Positions 1 through 8,163 of a DNA stretch of 48,860 nt are shown here, piece after piece. Position 1 is the first letter of the stretch. Each line of letters starts with the position of its first letter. Position numbers and translations under genes: made by a program. The stretch spans positions 1-48,860 of the forward strand of contig NZ_CADCJB010000014.1 in the NCBI RefSeq assembly GCF_902801725.1, in the 5' to 3' direction. Under the pieces are notes generated by a model. That model saw only the letters and a program-made list of their open reading frames with translations, had not been told where the DNA came from and did no database searches. The DNA is from an uncultured Methanobrevibacter sp. (GTDB lineage: Archaea; Methanobacteriota; Methanobacteria; Methanobacteriales; Methanobacteriaceae).

Positions 1-1281
1 GTAATCTGCAATATTATCGATGTCAACTAATTCCTGTTCTCCGCTTATCATATTTTTGACGGTCACTTTGCCCTCTGCAAGGTCGTTGGCACCTATGATA
101 ATAATTTTTTCAACTTTAATCTTGTCTGCATAGTTCATGAGCTTCTTGAATTTTTTGCCGTTTAAATCAACATCCGCTTTGAATCCGTTTTGCCTTAGTG
201 TTTGTGTAATTTCATATGCCTTTACTCTTACGTCTGCTGAAATTGGAGCCACATAAACGTCTAGATGTGAAGGCAATTCTTCCTTGTCGGTAAGCTCTTC
301 AATTGCGTTCATCAGTCTGTCGAAACCTAATGCGAATCCTGTTGATTCCACTTCCTGACCTCCAAAGAGTTTCACGAGGCTGTATGATCCTCCTCCACAG
401 ATTTGCTTTTGGGCACCGAGCTCAGGAACATAGATTTCGAATACTATTCCGGTATAGTAGTCAAGGCCTCTTGCAACTCCAAGATTTAGAGTATAGTTTT
501 CAACCTGGAATGCTTCAAGGAGTGAGATTAATTCTTTAAGTTCTTTCAATGCTTCTTTTGGTTCGTCGTAAGGTTCAATCAATTCTTCAACTTCACCAAT
601 TATTGATTTGTCTCCAACAAGGTCAATCAATTTTAAGAGGATTTGATTTAATTCGTCATTGTCGATTACCGGCTCGTCTCCGCCCAATGATTCGATTAGA
701 AGGTCTTTGTCTCCCTTGTCGATGACGACCATAATTTCCCTTTGGGTTTCGGTTGAAATTTCGAAGTGCCTGAACAGTCCTCTTATTATGCCGAGGTGGT
801 TTATGTTGACGTCTGCGGTGGTGATTCCCAGTGATTTGATTGCATCTGAGCACAGTGCAATGACTTCAGCCTCTCCCTGAGGGGTTTTGGCACCGATCAG
901 TTCACATCCGAACTGCCAGAATTGTCTGAATCTGCCTTTCTGAGGTCTTTCATATCTGAAACAGCTTCCGTAGTAATAAAGTTTGATAGGTTTTACGGCT
1001 GTTTTTTCAAGTTCATTCAAGTATAATCTTGCAACTGGAGCGGTGATTTCTGGCCTTAATGTCAATTCTCTGTCGGACTTATCCTTAAAGTTGTATAATT
1101 GATTGACAATTTCCTCTCCAGATTTTGTTGTAAATAAGCTTAATTCTTCAAATAATGGGGTTTTGATTTCTTGATAACCGTAACTTTCAAATACTTTTCG
1201 TAAGGTACTTTCTGCCTGTTTTCTTTCACGCATTTCTTCAAATAAAAAGTCTCTTGTACCTCTTGGTCTTGTAAATTCCAT
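1..1281 (-). CDS. hisS: Histidyl-tRNA synthetase, 3' end cut by window edge
   Basis: Class II aminoacyl-tRNA synthetase that charges tRNA-His in the cytoplasm. Reading leftward from ATG at 1281, 427 codons are open without a stop before the window edge. This is already about the family's normal length, so probably only a few C-terminal residues are missing. Visible signatures: the N-terminal RPRGTRDF motif, motif 2 (FRYERPQKGRFRQF), the histidine-binding RGLDYYTG segment, and motif 3 around ALGFDRL. The C-terminal anticodon-binding domain (DVYVAPIS onward) follows. The start is fixed by AAGGAGAG a few bases upstream (1287-1294). It diverges from aroE across an 85-bp shared promoter region. 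Confidence 0.97.
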   Translation of the reverse strand, partial: MEFTRPRGTRDFLFEEMRERKQAESTLRKVFESYGYQEIKTPLFEELSLFTTKSGEEIVNQLYNFKDKSDRELTLRPEITAPVARLYLNELEKTAVKPIKLYYYGSCFRYERPQKGRFRQFWQFGCELIGAKTPQGEAEVIALCSDAIKSLGITTADVNINHLGIIRGLFRHFEISTETQREIMVVIDKGDKDLLIESLGGDEPVIDNDELNQILLKLIDLVGDKSIIGEVEELIEPYDEPKEALKELKELISLLEAFQVENYTLNLGVARGLDYYTGIVFEIYVPELGAQKQICGGGSYSLVKLFGGQEVESTGFALGFDRLMNAIEELTDKEELPSHLDVYVAPISADVRVKAYEITQTLRQNGFKADVDLNGKKFKKLMNYADKIKVEKIIIIGANDLAEGKVTVKNMISGEQELVDIDNIADY

Positions 1282-1333
1282 TTTTACTCTCCTTGTAAAT
1301 AATATATTATAATTTAACTATGTATGTACAAAG

Positions 1334-1342
1334 TTATATAAT
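1334..1342 (+). promoter_or_regulatory. TATA box for aroE, near-leaderless start
   Basis: TTATATAAT lies about 29 bp before the aroE ATG (1367), the distance expected between an archaeal TATA box and the transcription start. No Shine-Dalgarno precedes the ATG. I infer a leaderless or nearly leaderless aroE transcript. Confidence 0.5.
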
Positions 1343-1366
1343 CTTTGTTAGTCAATTAAATAATAT

Positions 1367-2215
1367 ATGAAAATTAAAGGCAGTACAAATGTTGTAGGTT
1401 TGATTGGTCACCCTGTGGAACATAGTTTTTCACCGCCAATGCATAATGCGGCTTTTGATGAATTGGGTCTGGATTATGCATATGTCGCTTTCGATGTCAA
1501 TCCGAATGATTTGAAAACAGCGATTGAAGGAGCCCAATCCTTAAATGTCAGAGGATTTAATGTTACCATTCCCCATAAGGTTAATGTAATGGAATATCTG
1601 GACGAACTGGATGAGGTGGCGGAACTGATAGGTGCCGTCAATACAATTGACTTTAAAAGTTTGAAGGGTTATAACACTGATGGGATAGGTGCGGTAAGGG
1701 CAATTGAAGAGGTTTCTTCTATTAAAAATAAGAATGTGGTCATTGCCGGTGCAGGCGGAGCGTCAAGGGCGATTTCATTTTACATAGCTAAATACGGCGC
1801 TGAAGCAATTACAATTTTAAACAGAAATGAATCAAAAGCTCAAAGCCTGGCAAGCGATGTTTCCAATTCAAATCTGATAGATTCAGTTAATTCAGATTCC
1901 ATTGGAAAGATTGCAGATTATGTAAATGATGCCGATATCCTAATTGACACCACTCCGTTAGGCATGCATCCCCACGTTGACGATGAACCGATTGTCAGAG
2001 CAGAAGAGATGCATGATGATCTGGTTGTATTTGATGCTGTATACAATCCAAATGAAACAGTACTTCTAAAGGAAGCTGTTAAAGCAGGAGCAAAGCCTGT
2101 TTATGGAATTAAAATGCTGCTGTATCAGGGCGCTGAAAGCTTTAGGATTTGGACAGGAAGAGATGCTCCAATTGATGTAATGGAACATGCGCTCAATCAA
2201 TTTTTAGGAAGATAA
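1367..2215 (+). CDS. aroE: Shikimate dehydrogenase
   Basis: NADP-dependent reduction of 3-dehydroshikimate to shikimate in the aromatic amino acid pathway. The 282 residues match the family length. The N-terminal substrate domain begins with GLIGHPVEHSFSPPMHN and carries NVTIPHK, whose lysine is catalytic. NTDGIGA contains the conserved aspartate. The Rossmann NADP-binding loop is GAGGASRA near residue 130, followed by NRNESKA, whose arginine suits NADP. The C-terminal KMLLYQGAESF helix is typical. The next gene starts one base after the stop, so the two are probably co-transcribed. Confidence 0.96.
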   Translation: MKIKGSTNVVGLIGHPVEHSFSPPMHNAAFDELGLDYAYVAFDVNPNDLKTAIEGAQSLNVRGFNVTIPHKVNVMEYLDELDEVAELIGAVNTIDFKSLKGYNTDGIGAVRAIEEVSSIKNKNVVIAGAGGASRAISFYIAKYGAEAITILNRNESKAQSLASDVSNSNLIDSVNSDSIGKIADYVNDADILIDTTPLGMHPHVDDEPIVRAEEMHDDLVVFDAVYNPNETVLLKEAVKAGAKPVYGIKMLLYQGAESFRIWTGRDAPIDVMEHALNQFLGR

Positions 2216-2216
2216 T

Positions 2217-2909
2217 ATGGATTTTATGTTTGACATTTCAGGGCTTGCGGCTGAGGAGGAGAAGTTTTCCAATTCCAAACGGGATGTTTTAAAATTTCTC
2301 AAGATTATCGGTGTGGACACCCGTTTCATTTCATACACTCCTGAAAAAATCTATATCAACAACCTGCGATTTTCAAAGTTCTCAAGGACTCGGGAAGCAA
2401 CATTCAACAGGCAGTATCCTGAAATAGAAATTGTAAGAAACAGCCTTTTTCAAAAAATCTGCGCCAAATCGGCTAAAAAGTTGACATTGGACATAAAGCC
2501 AAATTCAAGGATACTGATGGCTGAAGACAATTTCATTTGTGAAGTGTTGCTTGAGCCTTATACTCGTAAATATGGTGTTGAGCTGGTTTATGACGGCGAT
2601 TATGATTTGATTGTCAATCCTACTGTTTTGGATGATGAAGTCAACAATATCTTTTCAAGTATTTTTGCAGGTGACGGAATAGAGTTTAGAGGCGATTCCA
2701 ATGAAATTTATCCTCTAATCAATGTGCCTCTGGAATGGATCAATACATTTCTTCAAATGGATGGCCGAAGCAATATAGAAAGGGCTAACAGTAATGACCT
2801 TGCCATTTCCTTTTCCAGGTTTCTGGATGATGTGGCTCCACAGTATAAGGAGAATGTCGTTAGTGCTAGCGAGTATATTGCAGATAAAATTAATTCAAAA
2901 GCTGAATAG
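2217..2909 (+). CDS. Conserved-looking protein of unknown function downstream of aroE
   Basis: A 230-residue soluble protein that I cannot assign. Its start one base after the aroE stop, with AGGAAGAT serving as ribosome binding site inside aroE, indicates translational coupling. The sequence is mixed alpha/beta: a charged N-terminal third, a central stretch [20 protein letters not shown], then [23 protein letters not shown], which looks like a beta-alpha-beta fold. The C terminus is a long helix ([12 protein letters not shown]). There is no signal peptide, membrane segment or metal motif. The last 15 bp overlap the convergent rfcL. A role linked to aromatic biosynthesis is only guilt by association. 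Confidence 0.75.
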   Translation: MDFMFDISGLAAEEEKFSNSKRDVLKFLKIIGVDTRFISYTPEKIYINNLRFSKFSRTREATFNRQYPEIEIVRNSLFQKICAKSAKKLTLDIKPNSRILMAEDNFICEVLLEPYTRKYGVELVYDGDYDLIVNPTVLDDEVNNIFSSIFAGDGIEFRGDSNEIYPLINVPLEWINTFLQMDGRSNIERANSNDLAISFSRFLDDVAPQYKENVVSASEYIADKINSKAE

Positions 2910-4421
2910 GGATACCTGTTTATCAGTTTTCTTTTTAGGTTCCTCTTCAGAATCCTTTTTGTTTTCTTCTTTTTCTGGAATTTTTTCTTCTGGTTCTGGA
3001 ACTTCTTCTTTAGGAGGTTCTTCAACAATTTCCTCTTCCGGTTCTGGAACTTCCAATGGGAGGGAATCTTCGATTATCTCTTCTTCAGCTTCAGGAATTT
3101 CTTCAGGTGCATTCATCATCTGATTTTGAAGCTCTTCAAATCTTTTGTCACGTTCTTCAACCCTCATTTGAGCCTTTTTCTCTTCCATCTTTTTGATAAC
3201 TTTTTTAGGTATCTTCTTTTTCCTGAATCGCTTTATTTCGTTTTCCTCCAACTCCAGAAAGTCGGAAATTTCCCATGCGAGCTCATCATTTTCAAACATT
3301 ATTTCAAGGTAAGGAAACATTGAAATAGCAATGGAATGTGAAATATGCATCTTTTCTGACATCTTTTGAGCTAGGTCATCCCTTAAATTTCTTTTTCCTC
3401 TATTTCGGCCCATCAGAGTGAATATTGTTGGGGTCTGTATTTTTGTGAATTTTTTATAGGTTTCCTTTTTGGAACTGCTCACTCCAATTCCCATGAAGTC
3501 ACTTGCATATTTCCAATATCCGTAATTTCTGCTGTTTTGAGCTCTTCCAAAGTATAAATCAGCTTTAGCAATATTTTCATAAGCCTTTTTGATTTCGTTT
3601 TTGTTTGAGTATTCCCTTGGAATGTTTTCTGCAATGTATTCCATAACAAGTGTAGGGTCTTCATCAACTCTTAAAGCCTCTCTTACATGCTGAGGATTTT
3701 TGCTTTTCAAAACACCGGTTATTGCATTGAAAATATCTGACCTGTCATCCTTTGTTCTCAGGTCTTCAACATCCTTCGGCTCAAGCACTGTTTCCTTATC
3801 GGATAGTGACTGCAGTGTATTTATTGCAGAACGCATGTCTCCATTTGATTTTTTTGCAATTAAATCCAGAGCTTTCGGATTGGCCTTGACTTCTTCTTTT
3901 TGAGCTATTTCCTTAAGGGCTTTTCTAATGCTTGGGCTTCTGACTTTAGGCATTTTAATAACTGTACATTTAGGCTTAATGGACTGAAGACGTTTTGAAT
4001 AAAAATCATTGGCTATCAATATCATAGGATGTTTGGAATTTTTGATTATGTCTCCAATGGCCTTTACGCCTCCACGGTCATTGGTTCCGTGAATTCCGTC
4101 TACCTCATCCATTATGATAAGCTTGTATTCGTCACCGAAAAGTGACCTTGAAGAGGATGATTCTCCGATTGTGCTTTTTATCACATCCTGTGAACGCTTG
4201 TCACTTGCATTAAGCTCAATATGTTCTGAGAATTCCTTTGCAATAACTAATGCAAGGGTTGTTTTCCCGATTCCTGGAGGTCCGACCAAAAGCAGTGGAG
4301 TTTGCGGATTGCCCTTTTTCCAATTGTCAACCCAATCTATGATTATTTTCTTCTCTTTATTGTTACCAACCACTTCATCTAAGGTTTGTGGCCGGTATTT
4401 GTCTGTCCATAACATTTCCAT
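2895..4421 (-). CDS. rfcL: Replication factor C large subunit (clamp loader)
   Basis: Large subunit of the archaeal clamp loader that opens and loads the PCNA ring during replication. The AAA+ core shows Walker A (GPPGIGKTT, near residue 47), Walker B ([11 protein letters not shown]) and the sensor region, followed by the RFC helical collar. Length is 508 residues. The last third is a strongly acidic, proline-rich linker with repeated PEPEEEI-like units. It ends exactly in QVSLFSF, a C-terminal PCNA-interacting (PIP) box. The gene follows rfcS with 3 bp between stop and start. Overlap with the convergent upstream neighbour is 15 bp. Confidence 0.97.
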   Translation of the reverse strand: MEMLWTDKYRPQTLDEVVGNNKEKKIIIDWVDNWKKGNPQTPLLLVGPPGIGKTTLALVIAKEFSEHIELNASDKRSQDVIKSTIGESSSSRSLFGDEYKLIIMDEVDGIHGTNDRGGVKAIGDIIKNSKHPMILIANDFYSKRLQSIKPKCTVIKMPKVRSPSIRKALKEIAQKEEVKANPKALDLIAKKSNGDMRSAINTLQSLSDKETVLEPKDVEDLRTKDDRSDIFNAITGVLKSKNPQHVREALRVDEDPTLVMEYIAENIPREYSNKNEIKKAYENIAKADLYFGRAQNSRNYGYWKYASDFMGIGVSSSKKETYKKFTKIQTPTIFTLMGRNRGKRNLRDDLAQKMSEKMHISHSIAISMFPYLEIMFENDELAWEISDFLELEENEIKRFRKKKIPKKVIKKMEEKKAQMRVEERDKRFEELQNQMMNAPEEIPEAEEEIIEDSLPLEVPEPEEEIVEEPPKEEVPEPEEKIPEKEENKKDSEEEPKKKTDKQVSLFSF

Positions 4422-4424
4422 ACC

Positions 4425-5372
4425 TTAGATAAATTTGGTTAATAAAGCTTCAAGTTGAATTCTTGGATTTGCTCCTTCCCTTATTCTAAAATCGCAATCT
4501 GCTATTGCTTCAATCAAATCAATATAAAAATCAGGTTCCATTTTTCCTTCAGATACTCTTTTGGAAACCTCTGAATAAATTTGGCTGACCATGTCCTCTC
4601 CGCTTGTTCCCTGCAGAACCATGGTTTCTCTTAGAATATTCCTTGCACCTAAGAAATCGCCCATCAGTGCTTTGTTAATCATGTTGCCGATGTCTTGAGG
4701 TTTTGCTTTTGAAACAACTTCGTATACTGATTCTTCAGTTATTGCTTCTCCTTCGCTTGCAGCTGCCTGCAGGACATTGACTGCCTTACGCATGTCCCCT
4801 TCCGCAAAGTAGACTATTGTTTCAAGACCTTTGTCATCAGCTTCAAAGCCTTCATTTTCACAGATGAATCTTAGTCTTTCAGCAATTTCTTCACCTTTTA
4901 TTGGTGCAAATCTGAATATGGCACATCTTGACTGGATAGGATCAATAATTTTAGAAGAATAGTTACATGAAAGAATAAATGATGCAGTTTTTGTATACAT
5001 CTCCATTTCACGTCTTAAGGCATGTTGAGCATCTTTTGTCATGTTGTCCACTTCATCCAAAAAGATTATTCTGAATGGGGCGCCAACAGGTTTTAGTCTG
5101 CAGAAGTTTTTGATGTTGTTCCTTACGGTTTCAATTCCCCTTGCATCGGATGCGTTCAACTCAAGGAAATTTTGCCTCCAGTATTCGCCAAGGATTGATT
5201 TTACAAGTGCCAATGCTGTTGTGGTTTTACCAACACCGGCAGGGCCTGTAAACATCAGGTTAGGCATGCTTCCTTCGCCTACATATTTTTCAAGCCTTGA
5301 AATTATCTGTTTTTGTCCTACAATGTCTTCTAATGTTTGCGGTCTATATTTTTCTACCCATGGTCCAGTCAT
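4425..5372 (-). CDS. rfcS: Replication factor C small subunit
   Basis: Small AAA+ subunit; four copies combine with one RfcL to load PCNA. The 315 residues contain GPAGVGKTT (Walker A, near residue 44), [17 protein letters not shown] (Walker B) and [11 protein letters not shown]. The last is the SRC motif that contacts ATP in the neighbouring subunit. [16 protein letters not shown] at the N terminus is the RFC-family signature. It is the first gene of an rfcS-rfcL operon, the usual arrangement in this archaeal order. It diverges from htpX. Confidence 0.97.
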   Translation of the reverse strand: MTGPWVEKYRPQTLEDIVGQKQIISRLEKYVGEGSMPNLMFTGPAGVGKTTTALALVKSILGEYWRQNFLELNASDARGIETVRNNIKNFCRLKPVGAPFRIIFLDEVDNMTKDAQHALRREMEMYTKTASFILSCNYSSKIIDPIQSRCAIFRFAPIKGEEIAERLRFICENEGFEADDKGLETIVYFAEGDMRKAVNVLQAAASEGEAITEESVYEVVSKAKPQDIGNMINKALMGDFLGARNILRETMVLQGTSGEDMVSQIYSEVSKRVSEGKMEPDFYIDLIEAIADCDFRIREGANPRIQLEALLTKFI

Positions 5373-5454
5373 TAAATCACCATTTTCATACTGTAAAATG
5401 ATATGTTTTTTGTTAATAATTAACTTTTTGTTAATGTTTTTATATTTGAAAATG

Positions 5455-5464
5455 TTATATATAA
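5455..5464 (+). promoter_or_regulatory. TATA box for htpX
   Basis: TTATATATAA lies about 60 bp before the htpX start, predicting a leader of about 35 nt. The leader carries AAGGTG (5507-5512), a ribosome binding site six bases before ATG 5519. Confidence 0.5.
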
Positions 5465-5518
5465 TTCAATTGAGAGAGTGTATGGAAAGTAATCTCTAAA
5501 AAAATCAAGGTGTAAAAA

Positions 5519-6478
5519 ATGAGAGGAACATGGAAACTTAGATTAAGAATGATTCTGACATCTGTACTCATGTTTACAATTGTTTATTTCCTTATTTTTC
5601 TTGTAGGACATTATTTGGGAATAAGCAGTTGGAAATTATACGCAGGTGTGAGCTTAGCTATCGTATTTTTACAGTATTGGTTCGGTCCAAGCATTGTCAA
5701 ACGTTCAATGAATGTAAGACCTTTGTCTGAGACTGAAGCTCCTCATATCCATCAGATGGTTCAGGAATTGGCTGATGCGGCAGGAGTTCCAAAACCTGAA
5801 ATAGGATTGTCTGAAATCAACATTCCTAATGCATTTGCTTATGGAAGAACAAGCAGAAGCGGACATATTGCAATTACCCGTCCAATTTTGGGTTTGCTTG
5901 ACCGTGATGAGTTAAAGGCAGTATTAGGTCATGAAATGGGCCATATTAAACATAATGACATGGCTGTAACAGCAGCAGTAAGTGTAATTCCAATGATTTG
6001 TTATTATCTTGCACTGTCCTTCATGTTTTCAGGAGATAATGACAACGGTGCGGGAATCATAATAGGAATATTGGGTTATCTATTTTATCTATTGGGTCAG
6101 CTATTGGTACTGTTCATTTCAAGAACCCGTGAATACTATGCTGATGCAGCGAGTGTGGAATTCGGTAACCGTCCGGCAGCTTTGGTTTCAGCCCTTTATA
6201 AGCTATCATATGGCGCTTCAAGATGCAGCAAAGAAACAATCGATGAAGTCAATACCAACAGGGCATTCTTTGTGAATGATGTTAATAATGCACAGCATGA
6301 TATCAACGACTTCCAGCAAATCGACTTTGACGGTGACGGAAGAATATCTGATGAGGAATTGAGAAAACTTGCAAATTCCGAAATTAAAATTTCAAAAACA
6401 AATGGAATTATGGAATTGCTGTCCACTCACCCTGATTCCTTAAAAAGAGTAAAAAGATTGGCAGAAATGGAAGTTTAG
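5519..6478 (+). CDS. htpX: HtpX-type membrane zinc metalloprotease with an EF-hand loop
   Basis: M48-family membrane protease for quality control of membrane proteins. There are two N-terminal membrane segments (about 11-31 and 40-55) and the zinc motif HEMGH (138-142), with E205 of REYYAD as third ligand. Two more hydrophobic segments lie between about 150 and 200. The family C-terminal motif LLSTHPDSLKR is present. The odd part is residues 269-280, which read DFDGDGRISDEE. This is a canonical EF-hand calcium loop, with acidic or polar residues at positions 1, 3, 5, 9 and 12 and glycine at 6. It sits in the normally variable stretch before the C-terminal motif. I infer calcium-responsive regulation. 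Family call is firm; the calcium role is inference. Confidence 0.93.
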   Translation: MRGTWKLRLRMILTSVLMFTIVYFLIFLVGHYLGISSWKLYAGVSLAIVFLQYWFGPSIVKRSMNVRPLSETEAPHIHQMVQELADAAGVPKPEIGLSEINIPNAFAYGRTSRSGHIAITRPILGLLDRDELKAVLGHEMGHIKHNDMAVTAAVSVIPMICYYLALSFMFSGDNDNGAGIIIGILGYLFYLLGQLLVLFISRTREYYADAASVEFGNRPAALVSALYKLSYGASRCSKETIDEVNTNRAFFVNDVNNAQHDINDFQQIDFDGDGRISDEELRKLANSEIKISKTNGIMELLSTHPDSLKRVKRLAEMEV

Positions 6479-6486
6479 GTGTAATT

Positions 6487-7218
6487 ATGAAAATGATTTT
6501 GGATGAACGTGGCAAAAAGTATATCTTGAAGCCTGGTCAGGAATTTCAAAGCGATTTGGGAATAGTCAAGGCGGAAGTTTTGGATGATGCTGAAATTGGT
6601 GACGAGGTGAAAAGCCATCTTGACCACACATTTAAAATCGTAAAACCTAATATCAATGATTTCATTGACCTGATGGATCGAAGATGTTCAATTCTGATTC
6701 AAAAGGATATCGGCCAGGTATTGGCTCATACGGGTTTGGGTGCAGGTTCAAGGGTTGTCGATGCCGGAACTGGTGCCGGAGCCATTGCACTTAATTTTGG
6801 AAATGTCGTCGGACCTGATGGTAGGGTCTTTACTTATGAAATACGTGAGGACTTTGCTGAAGTCGCCCGCAAAAATATTGAAAACTTTGGAATTGAAAAC
6901 ATTGAAGTCAAGAATCAGAATATTAAGGATGGAATCGATGAGGATAACCTTGATTTGATTTTCCTAGATTTGCCTAAGCCGTTTGAAATATTTGAAGAAG
7001 TAATGGATTCTTTAAATGTTGGCGGATGGCTTGCTGTTTACGCCCCATATATTGACCAAGCTGAAATTTCATATCGTATAGCCAAAAAATTAGGTTTTTA
7101 TGATATTGAGATAATTGAACTTTTGGAACGTGGATTGGAAGTTCGAACTCAAGGCGTTAGGCCTAAAACACGTATGGTTGGCCATAGTGGATATCTGATG
7201 TTTGCAAGAAAATTATAA
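6487..7218 (+). CDS. trmI: tRNA (adenine-N1)-methyltransferase, TrmI type
   Basis: SAM-dependent enzyme that makes m1A in the T-loop of tRNA (positions 57/58 in archaea). The 243-residue protein has the small N-terminal beta domain of TrmI, then a Rossmann methyltransferase fold. SAM-binding motif I is VVDAGTGAGAIAL (about 90-102), followed by VFTYEIREDF. Motif IV is DLIFLDLPKPFE; archaeal TrmI typically has DLPxPW/F here. The C-terminal EVRTQGVRPKTRMVGHSGYLMFARK stretch is characteristic. It lies 8 bp after htpX and is likely read from the same transcript. It ends 11 bp from the convergent esterase gene. Confidence 0.92.
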   Translation: MKMILDERGKKYILKPGQEFQSDLGIVKAEVLDDAEIGDEVKSHLDHTFKIVKPNINDFIDLMDRRCSILIQKDIGQVLAHTGLGAGSRVVDAGTGAGAIALNFGNVVGPDGRVFTYEIREDFAEVARKNIENFGIENIEVKNQNIKDGIDEDNLDLIFLDLPKPFEIFEEVMDSLNVGGWLAVYAPYIDQAEISYRIAKKLGFYDIEIIELLERGLEVRTQGVRPKTRMVGHSGYLMFARKL

Positions 7219-7229
7219 TTTCTTTTAAC

Positions 7230-8090
7230 TTATCCACTCATCTCTTTTTTTATTTCTTTAAAAGCCTGTGAAGCTTCCGGAATTGGGAACAGAGGGTAAA
7301 TGTGAAACAGTCCAGGACCTGTGATTAATCTTGCTTCTACACCTTTGCTTTTAAGGTCTTCATAGTATTTTTTTATGTCTTTGTAAAATATTTCGTTGTC
7401 TCCTGCAAAGATTAGCGTTTTTGGTAGATTAGTGTTGTCTCCAAAAATAGGACTGACCCTATAATCCGTAGTATCCAAATCTCCCGCCCAGGATTTTCCG
7501 ATTTCCCTAAGACCAATTTCTCCTAAAATCGGATCATTTTCACTGTCATATGGGGGGTTGCTCATTGAAATGTCTACCCATGGTGAAAATACGATGATAT
7601 TGGATGGCTGCGGCAAATCAATTGATTTTAAGTATTGGCAGAATGATAAAACAAATCCTCCTCCTGCCGAGTCGCCCATCAATGTGATGTTTTGATGTGT
7701 TTGAATCAGTTTTTTGTAAAATTCGGTAATCCTCTCAAAAGTTTCCATTGATTTATGCAAAGGAGCGAGTGGGTAAACGGGTGCAAGTACATATGCATTC
7801 AATTTCCTTGATAGTAAATAGCAGAATAAGTAATGCTGCCAATTTATTTCATTTACATATGCGCCGCCATGTACGTATACGATTATATTTTTGGAATTTT
7901 CATCTCCAAAAGTAAAGACTTTCATGCCGTCAAAGTCTGTGCTTTTGAAAATGCTTTTTACGGGTTTCTCATTAATTTTTGATTTTTCCGCTAAAAACTT
8001 ATTTATCATCTCCTGATTGTCCATATAATCAGGTTTTGTCATATTTAAGATGGTTTCGGCAAATTTTGAAATTAATGATTTTTGGCTCAT
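7230..8090 (-). CDS. Alpha/beta hydrolase, hormone-sensitive-lipase-like esterase
   Basis: A 286-residue cytoplasmic carboxylesterase-like protein. The oxyanion-hole motif is VHGGAYV (HGGG type, residues 74-77). The nucleophile elbow is GDSAGG with S141, and the remaining triad members are probably D231 (AGDNEIF) and H263 (GLFHIYP). No signal peptide or membrane anchor is visible. The start at 8090 is supported by GGAG seven bases upstream. The natural substrate cannot be read from the sequence; small acyl esters are usual for the family. It stands alone, separated from leuS by 73 bp. Confidence 0.88.
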   Translation of the reverse strand: MSQKSLISKFAETILNMTKPDYMDNQEMINKFLAEKSKINEKPVKSIFKSTDFDGMKVFTFGDENSKNIIVYVHGGAYVNEINWQHYLFCYLLSRKLNAYVLAPVYPLAPLHKSMETFERITEFYKKLIQTHQNITLMGDSAGGGFVLSFCQYLKSIDLPQPSNIIVFSPWVDISMSNPPYDSENDPILGEIGLREIGKSWAGDLDTTDYRVSPIFGDNTNLPKTLIFAGDNEIFYKDIKKYYEDLKSKGVEARLITGPGLFHIYPLFPIPEASQAFKEIKKEMSG

Positions 8091-8163
8091 CCGTATTCTC
8101 CAAATAAAGTGCTGCTGTCAATAAGATGTTTGTAAAAAAAGAATTAAATAGGAATAATGAAAA

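Noticed and set aside
2753-3123. Frames on both strands within the rfcL acidic tail
   Set aside because: Low-complexity E/K/S codons keep other frames open; the rfcL frame is the one with family motifs and the terminal PIP box.
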